Source of the DNA: Haloimpatiens massiliensis | GTDB taxonomy: Bacteria > Bacillota > Clostridia > Clostridiales > Clostridiaceae | Length of the DNA stretch: 64,000 bases | Direction of reading: 5' to 3' | NCBI RefSeq assembly: GCF_900184255.1 | Contig: NZ_LT854640.1 | Location: 416,019-480,018, forward strand | In this document: piece after piece, positions 42,680 to 52,131 of the stretch | How positions within the stretch are numbered: position 1 is the first letter of the stretch | Layout of the letters: every line of letters begins with the position of its first letter | Position numbers and translations under genes: made by a program | The notes under the pieces: generated by a model | The model's input: only the letters and a program-made list of their open reading frames with translations | Database searches by the model: none | What the model was told of the DNA's origin: nothing

Positions 42680-43412
42680 CACAACCTCCAATAATTAGCT
42701 TATTAATGTGTTCAGGGGTACTTTCCTTAGTTAAAATAGGATTTCCACATTCCCCAGACTTCATAACACAAACATAATCTGCTATATCAAAAACTTGAAA
42801 AAGATTATGACTGATAATTATGATAGTTTTACCCATAGCTTTTAAAGAGTGTATAATATTCATCACCGCATGAGTTTCCTTAAGTCCCATAGCGGAAGTG
42901 GGTTCATCTAAAACTATAATATCCGTATTTTGATGAATAGCACGAGCTATGGCAAGAGCTTGGCGTTGTCCACCAGAAAGATATCCCACAGGTAATGTTA
43001 TATCCTGAATATTTATATTAAGATCATCAAGCAAAAGTTTAGTCTCTTTTTCCATGCATTTTTTATCTAGCCAAAATCCAAACTTTGTTTTTTCTCTGCC
43101 AAGAAAAATATTACCGGAACAATCTCTTTCATTATCAAGAGCTAAGTCCTGATATACAGAAGATATACCATTTTCTATGGCTTTATTAGGTGTAAGATAC
43201 TTAAAACTTTTATTATTAATGTTTATAGTACCTTTGTCAGGGTATAAAATACCGCAAAGAATTTTAATAAGTGTGCTTTTACCGGAGCCATTGTCTCCAA
43301 CTAAAGCAGTAACTTTGCCTTTATGAACATAGAAATTGGCACCTCTCAATGCTTGAACATGTCCAAAATTCTTAACTACATTTTCCATAGAAATCATTAA
43401 ATTTCCATACAT
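42672..43412 (-). CDS. ABC transporter ATPase, single-domain form
   Basis: A 246-residue ATPase with Walker A GDNGSGKST, signature YLSGGQRQALAIARAI, Walker B IIVLDEPTSAMG and a switch His in IIISHNLFQV. RbsA-type importers normally carry two fused ATPase domains of about 500 residues; this one has a single domain and must dimerise. The start is the ATG at 43412, behind AGGAGGTGAG. First gene of its operon. Confidence 0.9.
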   Translation of the reverse strand: MYGNLMISMENVVKNFGHVQALRGANFYVHKGKVTALVGDNGSGKSTLIKILCGILYPDKGTININNKSFKYLTPNKAIENGISSVYQDLALDNERDCSGNIFLGREKTKFGFWLDKKCMEKETKLLLDDLNINIQDITLPVGYLSGGQRQALAIARAIHQNTDIIVLDEPTSAMGLKETHAVMNIIHSLKAMGKTIIIISHNLFQVFDIADYVCVMKSGECGNPILTKESTPEHINKLIIGGCDE

Positions 43413-43439
43413 TGCCTCACCTCCTACAAATAGTAACAT

Positions 43440-43704
43440 TTTTCGACTTATAAATCAAAGAGATATTTTCAATAAATCAAGGGTAATCTACTTGTTATAT
43501 TAATAGTTGTTTTTTACTTAAACAAAGGTTATTAATGAAAAGGTGACAAATGTCATGCTATATTTGTTATTCTTATCACTATAAAGAAATCGATAATTTT
43601 AGTACTATAATATTATAGAAACAGTAGTGCAGACTTCATTTATGGGTTATGTACCATTTGAGCTATTAGATGGCAGTTAAAGATTATAGAAAGAGGGGGA
43701 TATT
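43440..43704. other. Divergent intergenic region
   Basis: It separates the minus-strand importer operon from the plus-strand ABC-2 operon. TATAAT-like boxes occur on the plus strand around 43607, but no operator or RNA element stands out. Confidence 0.4.
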
Positions 43705-44637
43705 ATGATATTAGAAATAAAAAATTTAGTAAAGAGATATGGAGAATTTCTAGCAGTGGATAATGCCAGTTTAGCTATAAGGAAAGGACAAATATTTGGG
43801 CTTTTAGGACCTAATGGTGCTGGGAAAACTACAACTATAAATACTATAATAGGTCTTTCAAAAATAGACTCAGGTGAAATAAAAGTTTTTGGTAAAGAAT
43901 TATGGGCAAATGAAATGGATATAAAAGCTCAGATAGGCATTGTACCTCAAGATATTGCTTTATTTGAGGATTTAAAGGCTTATGAGAATGTCACTTTTTT
44001 TGGTAGATTGTATGGACTTAAGGGTGAAAAATTAAAGAATGGTGTAAAAGAAGCTTTAGAGTTTACTGGGCTTTGGGACAGAAGAAAAGATTATCCCAAT
44101 GAGTATTCTGGTGGAATGAGGAGGCGACTTAACATTGCTTGTGCTATAGTGCATAAGCCTAAATTAATAATTATGGATGAACCTACAGTAGGAATAGATC
44201 CGCAATCCAGAAAGCATATATTAAATTCTGTAAAAAAATTAAACCAAATGGGGTCAACGGTAATATATACTTCTCATTACATGGAAGAAATAGAAGAGAT
44301 ATGTGATGAAATAGTAATAATGGATAAAGGGAAGATAATTGCAAGAGGTACAAATGAAGAATTGAAGGCACTTATTTCTACAGAAGATAAAATAACTATG
44401 GAACTTTCTGGAATGAATTACACTATAGTGGACAATGTAAAAAATATACCCGGTGTAAAGGAGTGCATTGTAAATGAAAGTTCTATGGAAGTAATATCAA
44501 AGAAGGATAGTAGAAATCTAGGTTCAATAATAGATGTTATTGTAAATAATGGCGCAGATATAAATAAAATAAATGTGGATAAGCCAACTTTAGAAGGTGT
44601 GTTTCTAACTCTTACAGGTAGAAAGTTAAGAAATTAG
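43705..44637 (+). CDS. ABC-2 type exporter ATPase
   Basis: A 310-residue ATPase of the DrrA/CcmA group: Walker A GPNGAGKTT, signature EYSGGMRRRLNIACAI, Walker B LIIMDEPTVGID, switch His in YTSHYMEEIE, followed by a C-terminal domain of about 80 residues. It drives export of drugs, lipids or peptides through the two permeases that follow. AGAGGGGG precedes the ATG. Confidence 0.92.
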   Translation: MILEIKNLVKRYGEFLAVDNASLAIRKGQIFGLLGPNGAGKTTTINTIIGLSKIDSGEIKVFGKELWANEMDIKAQIGIVPQDIALFEDLKAYENVTFFGRLYGLKGEKLKNGVKEALEFTGLWDRRKDYPNEYSGGMRRRLNIACAIVHKPKLIIMDEPTVGIDPQSRKHILNSVKKLNQMGSTVIYTSHYMEEIEEICDEIVIMDKGKIIARGTNEELKALISTEDKITMELSGMNYTIVDNVKNIPGVKECIVNESSMEVISKKDSRNLGSIIDVIVNNGADINKINVDKPTLEGVFLTLTGRKLRN

Positions 44638-44646
44638 GGGGTAGCT

Positions 44647-45783
44647 ATGAAGATTTTATATATAATATTTTATAATTTGAAAAGAAATTTTAGAGATAGA
44701 AAAAGTTTAGCTAATATGCTGCTTCTTCCTGTAATCCTTATACTAATCCTTGGTACTGCTTTAAAAAGTGAATATGCGCCTGGGGATATAGGAAAAGCAA
44801 GGGTATACTATTATAGTGAAGATACAAGTGTTGCTTCTGAAAATTTTGAAAAATATATCACATCCCATGAATTAAAGGATATGGTAGAAGCGAAAAAGGT
44901 GAAAAGTAAAAAAGAGGGAATAGAAAGTATAAAAGCTGATGATAAAAGTTCTTTTATATATATAGATAAAGATTCTACGGAAAATATAAAAAGTGGTAAA
45001 AAGGTGGGTATACATTTATATAATGAAAGAACTAATATACAAACGGAAGTTGTAAAAAATGTTTTAAAAGGATTTGTAAATGGAGCAAATTCAGTTTATG
45101 CTTCTTACACTATAGGGGGAAAGGGAAACTATGTAGTGGATAAAAGCACCATAGTTGATTCATCTATTGATATTAGTGGTAAAATCCCAGAAGCTATAGA
45201 CTATTATGCTGTAACCATGCTGGTTATGACACTTATGTATGGTTCGCTTTATGGAAGGTATGCTACAGGAGAAATATATAATGAAGAGGGAAAAAGAGTT
45301 AAGAATACTCCAACAAAAAAAATAGAAATTTTACTTGGATATATTTGTGCATCGGTATTAACAATATTTCTTGAAGGATTAATATTAATGCTCATTGCAA
45401 AATATGCTTTTAAAGCTAACTATGGCAGTAATATAGGATTGATAGTATTTATTATATTTAGCATGGCAGTACTATCTAATTTTATAGGAATGACAGTAGG
45501 CACATTGGTTAGAAAAGATGAAAAAGCCAATGGAATTTTAAATATGCTCATTGTAATTTTTACATTTGTATCTGGAGGGTATACAAAAATTGCTAGTAAT
45601 AGTGAGGTTTACCATAAGATAGTACAGTTTGTACCAAATGGCATGGCTCATAATGCAATGTTCAATTTAATATACGGTTCAAATATAAAATCAGTCAATT
45701 TTAGTATTTTAACCATGTGGATTGGAATAGCATTATGTATGGTTATATCTATAGCAGCAGAAAGAAGGAGGCCTTTGCAATGA
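44647..45783 (+). CDS. ABC-2 type permease (first subunit)
   Basis: A 378-residue permease: an N-terminal helix, an external domain of about 170 residues (VYYYSEDTSVASENFEKYI) and five C-terminal helices of the ABC2_membrane_3 family. It begins 10 bases after the ATPase and ends with a 4-base overlap (ATGA) with the next permease gene. Together they form a heterodimeric channel. Confidence 0.88.
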   Translation: MKILYIIFYNLKRNFRDRKSLANMLLLPVILILILGTALKSEYAPGDIGKARVYYYSEDTSVASENFEKYITSHELKDMVEAKKVKSKKEGIESIKADDKSSFIYIDKDSTENIKSGKKVGIHLYNERTNIQTEVVKNVLKGFVNGANSVYASYTIGGKGNYVVDKSTIVDSSIDISGKIPEAIDYYAVTMLVMTLMYGSLYGRYATGEIYNEEGKRVKNTPTKKIEILLGYICASVLTIFLEGLILMLIAKYAFKANYGSNIGLIVFIIFSMAVLSNFIGMTVGTLVRKDEKANGILNMLIVIFTFVSGGYTKIASNSEVYHKIVQFVPNGMAHNAMFNLIYGSNIKSVNFSILTMWIGIALCMVISIAAERRRPLQ

Positions 45784-46880
45784 CTATATTTAGAAATAAT
45801 TTAAAGAGGATATTTAAATCAAAAACTAACCTTTTATTTATGGTTATTTTTCCAATAATTCTTATACTTTTTATTATGAAGTTTAATAATGGTGGAGGTA
45901 AATTTTATATTGGAGTTATTGATCAGGATAGGACTAAACTTACAAAAATTCTTATAGAACAATTAAGTAAGGAAAATAAAATAAATTATTTAAAGGAATC
46001 TGAAGCAAAGGAAGCTTTAATTAATTTTAAAAGTGACTATGTAATCCAAATTCCTAAGGGGTTTACCAAAAACTTAATAGAGGGAAAAGATGTAAATATA
46101 AAAGGATTTACAATAAATGGTAAAAACTGGTCTATGGCGCCCAAATTAAGTATAGAAAGTTTTATTGGGACGGCAAAAACTATAGGAAGATCCTCTAAAG
46201 GAAATGAAAAACTTTTCTATAAAGCTATGGATAAATATGAAGAAGGATTGTTTGAATTAAAATATCATATGGGTAATGATTCAGTAGGCAAAAAGAATAC
46301 TTTATTTTCTTTAGGATTTTTAGCGTTTAATATGTTAATGTTAGGAGCTAATATTACTCCAATTATATTAAAGGATAAACAAACAAAAGTATATTATAGA
46401 ATATTTACAGGTCCAATTAAGCCCCAAAACTATACTTTGCAAAATCTCTTGAGTTTTTTAGTGGTGCTTATAATACAAGTAACAGCAATATTCATATTTA
46501 TGATGTGGGTAATGAATATGAAATTTCCATCTGTAATAAATATGTTTTCCTTGTTTATAATTTTTTCAATATTAGTTGTAGCTTTTGCGTTATTTATTTC
46601 TAGTAATGCTAAGGATATGAGAACAGCTTCAACTATTTCAAATCTCACAGTCACGCCAATGGCTATGCTTGGAGGATGTTTTTGGCCTAGAGATATTATG
46701 CCACAGATATTGCAAAATATATCTAAATTTATACCTATAACATGGGTGCTAGAGGCAGCAGAAAAACTTATGTACGGAGATAGTTTATATGATATATTGC
46801 CAGAGATATCAATATTAATGCTTTTTACTGTTGTATTTTTGCTTTTAGCTTCCTGGCGAAAGAAGGATGTGGTTATTTAA
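45780..46880 (+). CDS. ABC-2 type permease (second subunit)
   Basis: A 366-residue permease with the same plan as its neighbour (external domain with GVIDQDRTKLTKILIEQ, C-terminal helices with GGCFWPRDIMPQ). The ATG at 45780 follows AAGGAGG and overlaps the previous stop; a longer frame from 45717 has no ribosome site. The two-component system a little further on is a plausible regulator. Confidence 0.88.
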   Translation: MTIFRNNLKRIFKSKTNLLFMVIFPIILILFIMKFNNGGGKFYIGVIDQDRTKLTKILIEQLSKENKINYLKESEAKEALINFKSDYVIQIPKGFTKNLIEGKDVNIKGFTINGKNWSMAPKLSIESFIGTAKTIGRSSKGNEKLFYKAMDKYEEGLFELKYHMGNDSVGKKNTLFSLGFLAFNMLMLGANITPIILKDKQTKVYYRIFTGPIKPQNYTLQNLLSFLVVLIIQVTAIFIFMMWVMNMKFPSVINMFSLFIIFSILVVAFALFISSNAKDMRTASTISNLTVTPMAMLGGCFWPRDIMPQILQNISKFIPITWVLEAAEKLMYGDSLYDILPEISILMLFTVVFLLLASWRKKDVVI

Positions 46881-46899
46881 AATAGTTGTAAAATAAATT

Positions 46900-46928
46900 G
46901 GCAGGAAACTAGATTTCCTGCCTTATTA
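46900..46928 (+). terminator. Terminator of the ABC-2 operon
   Basis: GGCAGGAAA (46900-46908) and TTTCCTGCC (46914-46922) form a perfect 9-bp stem; the tail is TTATTA. Confidence 0.75.
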
Positions 46929-46982
46929 GTTAAAAATCTTAAAAAATTATACTAATATTTAAAACTTATATAAAGTATTTAA

Positions 46983-47277
46983 TTCAACTTTCGCAGTTAT
47001 AAAATAAAAATATAAAATTTGCAAATAAGTAGTGGGTAATAGCTAAGAAGTAAGAGTTAAGGATAAAACTCAAAGAGTTTTTTATAATTAATTTGTGAAT
47101 AAATAAGACCATCTAGTAATAGTTGTGCTGAAAATTCAGCCTTGCTGAATTTTTTCAAGAACTCTTACTTTTTACTTCTTACCTATTCTAAAAATTCCTA
47201 TTTTACATTCTAAATTTTAAATTAAAAACCCTTATTAATCTAATGTAGAGCTTGAACTTTAATGTGTGAAAGTTCAG
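46983..47277. mobile_element. MITE related to the IS4-type element
   Basis: A 295-bp element without a gene. Its ends (TTCAACTTTCGCA at 46983-46995, TGTGAAAGTTCAG at 47265-47277) match the terminal repeats of the insertion sequence at 19644, and similarity on the right side extends to about 26 bases. The flanks carry the 7-bp duplication TATTTAA (46976-46982 and 47278-47284), the same length as for the insertion sequence. Inside are subterminal inverted repeats (about 47038-47058 and 47160-47187) and a hairpin near 47130-47156. Confidence 0.85.
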
Positions 47278-47419
47278 TATTTAACTAAAGCAGACATAAT
47301 AAGTTAAAGTGTATAATACTTAAGCTACTGGATAACTTTTCAAATATCCTGTAATATAGATATTATGATATAGCTTTTCATAAAAATAATTAGAACCTAT
47401 TATTAAAGGTGGGTATATT

Positions 47420-48517
47420 ATGAAATATATATTTAAGTTAAGCTTTTATAGTTTTATAATCATTACTAGCATAATAAAAATGAATGTATCCTATTTTTTT
47501 ATTACATCTATTTTAATAGTGACTATTATGGATATTTTAATAGATAGATATCTTAAGTCCAAAATGTTTATATTTTTAGAAGCAATAATAATTATTATTA
47601 TAAGCTTTTATATAAAAGATTTTATTATTTTCCTAGCTCCTTGTTCTTATGAATTAATAAAAAGGGAAAACTACTTTGGATTACTATTTATTGTACTTAT
47701 AGCCATAGATTCTAATCCTCATCAAATACCTATAAATATCTTGTTGTTTTTTATGGTTAATCTTTATGGGTATATTTATACTAAATATATAAAAGAGCAG
47801 AAAAAACATAGGGAATTATATGATTCTGAAAGAAGGATAAGATATGAACTGGAGGGTACCAAAAATAGGCTTATTACATCTTATATAGAAATAGAGCATT
47901 TAGCGGAAATTAGAGAGAGAAATAGAATAGCAAGAGAGATACATGATACAGTGGGACACAATATTGCAGGCATTTATATGCAATTACAAGCAGCAGCTAA
48001 AATAAAAAATAGAGACAGAGAAAAATCTGACAAGCTACTGGATAAATCTATTAATGAACTTTCTGAAGCTTTATCACTTTTAAGAGAAACGGTACACAAT
48101 ATAAAACCAGTAGAATCTATAGGTATAAATTATATAAATAAAATAATACAAAGCTTCAATTATTGTAAAATTAACTTTAACTATAGAGGAAATTTTAATA
48201 ACATACCATCTAATGTAATGGAGATTATAGCCACAAATATAAGAGAGGCATTAACTAATGCTTCTAAACATTCCAAGGCAGATACTATTAATATAAATTT
48301 AGAAACTAATGAAAAGTATATAAGGCTTTATATAAAAGATAATGGTATAGGATGCGAGCGTATAAAAGAAGGTTTAGGCATAAGTGGTATGAGAGAAAGA
48401 ATAAAAAATTTAGGGGGAAGTATATCTATAGATACTAATGATGGATTTTTAATAGTTTGTGTTATTCCTATGGAAAGTTTGGGGGTGAATATTTTTGAAG
48501 ATTATAATAGCCGATGA
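47420..48517 (+). CDS. Sensor histidine kinase (HisKA_3, NarL type)
   Basis: A 365-residue membrane kinase. About four or five helices fill residues 1-122; the phospho-accepting His175 is in AREIHDTVGHN, and the ATPase domain shows EALTNASKHSKAD, DNGIGC and GISGMRERI. There is no large external sensor domain, so it may sense within the membrane, as DesK or LiaS do. AAAGGTGGG precedes the ATG. It overlaps the regulator gene by 23 bases. Confidence 0.92.
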   Translation: MKYIFKLSFYSFIIITSIIKMNVSYFFITSILIVTIMDILIDRYLKSKMFIFLEAIIIIIISFYIKDFIIFLAPCSYELIKRENYFGLLFIVLIAIDSNPHQIPINILLFFMVNLYGYIYTKYIKEQKKHRELYDSERRIRYELEGTKNRLITSYIEIEHLAEIRERNRIAREIHDTVGHNIAGIYMQLQAAAKIKNRDREKSDKLLDKSINELSEALSLLRETVHNIKPVESIGINYINKIIQSFNYCKINFNYRGNFNNIPSNVMEIIATNIREALTNASKHSKADTININLETNEKYIRLYIKDNGIGCERIKEGLGISGMRERIKNLGGSISIDTNDGFLIVCVIPMESLGVNIFEDYNSR

Positions 48518-49115
48518 CGATGGATTAATAAGGGATAGCCTTAAATTAATTCTAGATATAGAAGATGATATTCAAGTTATAAGCACTGCTTCAAATGGCA
48601 GAGAGGCAATAGAACTTTGTAGAAAGAGAAATCCTGATATAGTGCTTATGGATGTTAGAATGCCTATTTTAGATGGGGTTCTAGCTACAAAAGAAATTAA
48701 GAGTGAAAATCCTAATGTTAAAGTTATTATTTTAACTACTTTTAAAGATGATGAGTATATAGCAGAGGCTATAAAAAATGGAGCAGAAGGTTATATATTA
48801 AAAAATCAGTCAGCAGATAGTATTATAGAAAGTATTAGAACAGTTTATAATGGTAATGGTGTATTTCAAAGTGAAATTTTAAATTCCATAATGTTTATGA
48901 TTGAGAGTAATAAAAAATGTGAAAATAAAATTCCCTTAAGCGAAAGAGAATTTCAAATTCTAAAACTTATAGGAGAGGGATTATCAAATAAAGAAATTTC
49001 AAAAAAAATTTATTTAAGTGAAGGTACTGTAAGAAATTATGTGACCAATTTGCTTGAAAAATTACAATTAAGAGATAGAACTCAACTTGCCATATACTAT
49101 TTGAAAAATTACTAA
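48495..49115 (+). CDS. NarL/LuxR-type response regulator
   Basis: A 206-residue regulator with receiver residues Asp7-Asp8, phospho-acceptor Asp53 (IVLMDVRMP) and a C-terminal LuxR-type helix-turn-helix (LSEREFQILKLIGEGLSNKE). The start is TTG at 48495, eight bases after GGGGGTG and inside the kinase gene. Its likely target is the ABC-2 exporter operon upstream, by position. Confidence 0.92.
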   Translation: MKIIIADDDGLIRDSLKLILDIEDDIQVISTASNGREAIELCRKRNPDIVLMDVRMPILDGVLATKEIKSENPNVKVIILTTFKDDEYIAEAIKNGAEGYILKNQSADSIIESIRTVYNGNGVFQSEILNSIMFMIESNKKCENKIPLSEREFQILKLIGEGLSNKEISKKIYLSEGTVRNYVTNLLEKLQLRDRTQLAIYYLKNY

Positions 49116-49179
49116 ATAGAAAGCAAAAATTTTTAAGGCTAGAGGTTTTTATATGGAATAGAATATATTCCAATTAAAA

Positions 49180-49220
49180 GAATCCCCAAAAATAGGAAAT
49201 GATTCTATCTTTGGGGATTC
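49180..49220. terminator. Hairpin between convergent genes
   Basis: GAATCCCCAAA (49180-49190) and TTTGGGGATTC (49210-49220) form an 11-bp perfect stem, with weaker pairing inside. It sits between the response regulator and the convergent protease gene and may serve both, although neither side has a long T run. Confidence 0.6.
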
Positions 49221-49248
49221 CTAATATATTAGCAGTTTATATTATATT

Positions 49249-51279
49249 TTATCTTGGGTAGTTTACATTTAATGAATAAGCTCCAGTTTGGCTATATGCA
49301 CCACCGTAACCTACAATTTTCACATAGAACTTACCTGTTGTTCGAGCATTGTAGTATATAGTCTCATTGGAAGTGCCTGATTTTGTTGATCTAGCAACTA
49401 TTTTTCCAGATGAATTTAATAGATATACATCATAATCCTTTGGAAGGTTCGTTAAACTAACAGTTATAGTTCCAGTTCTTGAAGTATTGAAGTAGAAATA
49501 ATCAATATCTGTTGGTGAATATATATATGAGTTATAGGAAGTTCCACTAGTTAATGGACCATAAGCTGTAGAAAGTGTGTTGTTTGATTCATATGTGTCA
49601 TCGGATGAGGTACCTTGTCCTATACCAACTTGTGCAAAAGCATCAGATATTTTTTGTGATATTGTTGTTCCAGGATATAAATCATTGGCAGCTTGTACTA
49701 ATGCGTTTTTAGCATCGATGAATTGTGAATACTGTGTTAAATATAAAGTTAAAGCTCTGTAGTAAATTTGTTGAAGTTTAGTATTATCGTTAATTGATGT
49801 TGCTGCAATGTAGAAAGCTTTGTTTGGAATACCACTGTTAATATGAACACCGCCCCAATCACCTTGTTGAGTGTTTGGAAGATTTCTATAATTATCCATG
49901 TGGGCAGGTTGTCCATATAAAGTAGGATCTGCTAAACTTCTTAAAGCATCTCCAGGTGTATTTGGAGTATAACAATCTTCTCCCATTAACCAGTCGTTAT
50001 TTTCTCCCTCAATAAAATATCCGAATACGTCTGAAAAAGATTCATTTAAAGCACCAGATTGATACTCATACTCTAAATTAGCAGTTCTATCTGTAATTGC
50101 ATGGGTAAATTCATGGCCAACTACATCAAGAGCTGAACCTATGTGTGAGAAGTATGTGCCGCTGCAATCTCCATATACCATTTGACTTCCATTCCAAAAT
50201 GCATTATCAAAAGGTTCGTTAGGATATCTTGGGTCTCTATATAAAACTGTAGATTTAATAGTAGTACCTCTATCATCAAAGCTGTTCCTGTTAAAGTTAT
50301 TTTTGTAGAAGTCATAAACAGCACCTGAATTATAGTGAACATCTACTGCATCAAATTGTGACGATGAATCAAAATTATTGTCCGTATCGTTTACTACTGT
50401 TCCTGGTAAATATGAACCATAATTAGCCGTGTAAGTTTCTATTTTTGTATCTTTTGTTAAATCTCTCATATAGTATTGATTATTTATTAAGTCAAGATTA
50501 AGATTTCTTGTTCCATATAGTCCTACGCCTGTACCAGCAGTAGCGGATGTTTTTATTAAATTTTTTGATTCTACTATATTACCATTTGAAGCATTTACGA
50601 AAACTTTCATATTCGCAGGGAATGGACTTAAGAATTGCATTGTAACATAGTATACTGGAACCCAGTTACCATTTTTGTTATATATATAAGCTTCTGCTTT
50701 TGGATTAGCAGTATATTCTATAGTTTTTCCTTTAAGGTCTAAGGAATTTTCAGCTGTTTTAATAGCTTTTTTAGCATCTAGTTTAAATTCTTTACTCCAA
50801 TTTTTATCGGTAACGTCACTTTTTACATTACTATTTATCGCATATACGTTACCATTATCATCTGTATGAATTATAACTTCAGAACCATATACAGGAATTC
50901 CATCTACAACTAGTTTGTTTTTATAGTGTTTCATACCAAGTTTATCTGATTCTGTACTTTGATTTATAAAATTACCAGCTTCTAGCTCAAAAACATCTTT
51001 ATTTTTTGTTATAAAATTCTCAGCTTCTTTAGAATTTTTTACTGAATATTCTGACAAATCTCCAAAAATAAAGTTGGGAGTTCCATTAATTTCATTTAAA
51101 TAGATTTTAAATTCTTTTCCTGATTTTTTAGATTTTTTATTGAACTTTTCAATTATTTTTACTTTTTTTGCTTCCTTGTCTGATGACTTAATTAAGTCGG
51201 TTTTAGCTGGAACAGCACTAACTATTACAGAGTTTAGCAAAAATACAGAAGTAAGTGAAAAAATAAACAATTTTTTCAT
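49249..51279 (-). CDS. Secreted thermolysin-type metalloprotease (M4) with PPC domain
   Basis: A 676-residue exported protease. Order: signal peptide (about 1-25), FTP/PepSY propeptide (to about 230), M4 catalytic domain with zinc site HEFTH (389-393) and the third ligand Glu413 in GALNESFSD, then a C-terminal pre-peptidase domain (about 575-676, ending KIVGYGGAYSQTGAYSLN). It is made as a zymogen and degrades proteins outside the cell, as in proteolytic clostridia. TTAGGAGG precedes the ATG on the minus strand. Confidence 0.95.
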   Translation of the reverse strand: MKKLFIFSLTSVFLLNSVIVSAVPAKTDLIKSSDKEAKKVKIIEKFNKKSKKSGKEFKIYLNEINGTPNFIFGDLSEYSVKNSKEAENFITKNKDVFELEAGNFINQSTESDKLGMKHYKNKLVVDGIPVYGSEVIIHTDDNGNVYAINSNVKSDVTDKNWSKEFKLDAKKAIKTAENSLDLKGKTIEYTANPKAEAYIYNKNGNWVPVYYVTMQFLSPFPANMKVFVNASNGNIVESKNLIKTSATAGTGVGLYGTRNLNLDLINNQYYMRDLTKDTKIETYTANYGSYLPGTVVNDTDNNFDSSSQFDAVDVHYNSGAVYDFYKNNFNRNSFDDRGTTIKSTVLYRDPRYPNEPFDNAFWNGSQMVYGDCSGTYFSHIGSALDVVGHEFTHAITDRTANLEYEYQSGALNESFSDVFGYFIEGENNDWLMGEDCYTPNTPGDALRSLADPTLYGQPAHMDNYRNLPNTQQGDWGGVHINSGIPNKAFYIAATSINDNTKLQQIYYRALTLYLTQYSQFIDAKNALVQAANDLYPGTTISQKISDAFAQVGIGQGTSSDDTYESNNTLSTAYGPLTSGTSYNSYIYSPTDIDYFYFNTSRTGTITVSLTNLPKDYDVYLLNSSGKIVARSTKSGTSNETIYYNARTTGKFYVKIVGYGGAYSQTGAYSLNVNYPR

Positions 51280-51888
51280 TAAAATAACCTCCTAAAAATA
51301 ATTTTTTGTTTTTTCGTTTATATAAGCTATGTGGTACATGGGTAAACACCACCTTTCCATTTAAATTTAATGTTATGTTAAAAAATTAAAGTACCAGCAT
51401 ATGATTTTTAAGAGACTAGTAAATTAAAAATACAGAAAAAGCATTTATATAAGTGAGAAAGTTATGACTTATAAGACTAGTTATTAATATTTAAAGGTAA
51501 TTGAGGGAATTTATTACATTAATTATTCTACGTATCTTTTAATATTCCTTCTAAAAAAATAAAAACTTTAAATTTTTATTTAATTACATTAAAAAAATAA
51601 TGGAATATATTAAGAAAGAAAAAATATCAAAAATCATCGTTAACTATTTCTTCTAAATTTTAATTTTTCACTTACTTATTAATAGCACTAGTACTATGGA
51701 AAGAAGTTCAATAGTATGAATGATTACACTAGAAGCATAATTTCCTAAAATTTTAGATAAAGTTCACTTCCTTTCATGTCCTAGTAATATTTATTTTACT
51801 TTACCATAAAATAATTTTAAGTAGTTACGACAAATGTTCCACTATGTATTAATTTAAATTTTCTTATGTATTTTTATAGAATTTATGA
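51280..51888. other. Long intergenic region
   Basis: Upstream of the protease gene and of the preQ1 operon. I see no gene and no clear repeat, only AT-rich DNA. A full promoter for the protease is not obvious. Confidence 0.5.
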
Positions 51889-52002
51889 TATAATCAATTA
51901 GTCTATAAAAATATAAAAATATAAAAATATATAAATCCATAAATCCACTTAAATTAATTTAAAGTGGGACTGGTTCGGGAACTCCCAGTATAAAAAACTA
52001 AG
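51889..52002 (+). promoter_or_regulatory. preQ1-I riboswitch with extended -10 promoter
   Basis: TGATATAAT (51886-51894) is an extended -10. The aptamer is at 51969-52002: P1 arms ACTGG (51969-51973) and CCAGT (51985-51989), loop TTCGGGAACT, and the tail ATAAAAAACTAAG that folds back as the pseudoknot, all as in the known type I. A hairpin CCACTT/AAGTGG lies just before it. It controls the queuine salvage genes. Confidence 0.93.
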
Positions 52003-52051
52003 GATTTATCATACTGCGGTATAGCTGTATCCTTAGGTGCGGCTTTTTTTG
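51998..52051 (+). terminator. Antiterminator/terminator pair of the preQ1 riboswitch
   Basis: CTAAGGAT (51998-52005) can pair perfectly with ATCCTTAG (52029-52036). The alternative hairpin, GCTGTATC (52024-52031) with GGTGCGGC (52036-52043), ends in seven T. preQ1 captures the CTAAG part in the pseudoknot and so should favour the terminator. Confidence 0.75.
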
Positions 52052-52131
52052 TTTTACAATGAAAATGAATAAAGTCGTATATTCCGTTCTCAAAAATCAC
52101 TTGAAAAACATATGTGTAAAGGAGAAGGAAG

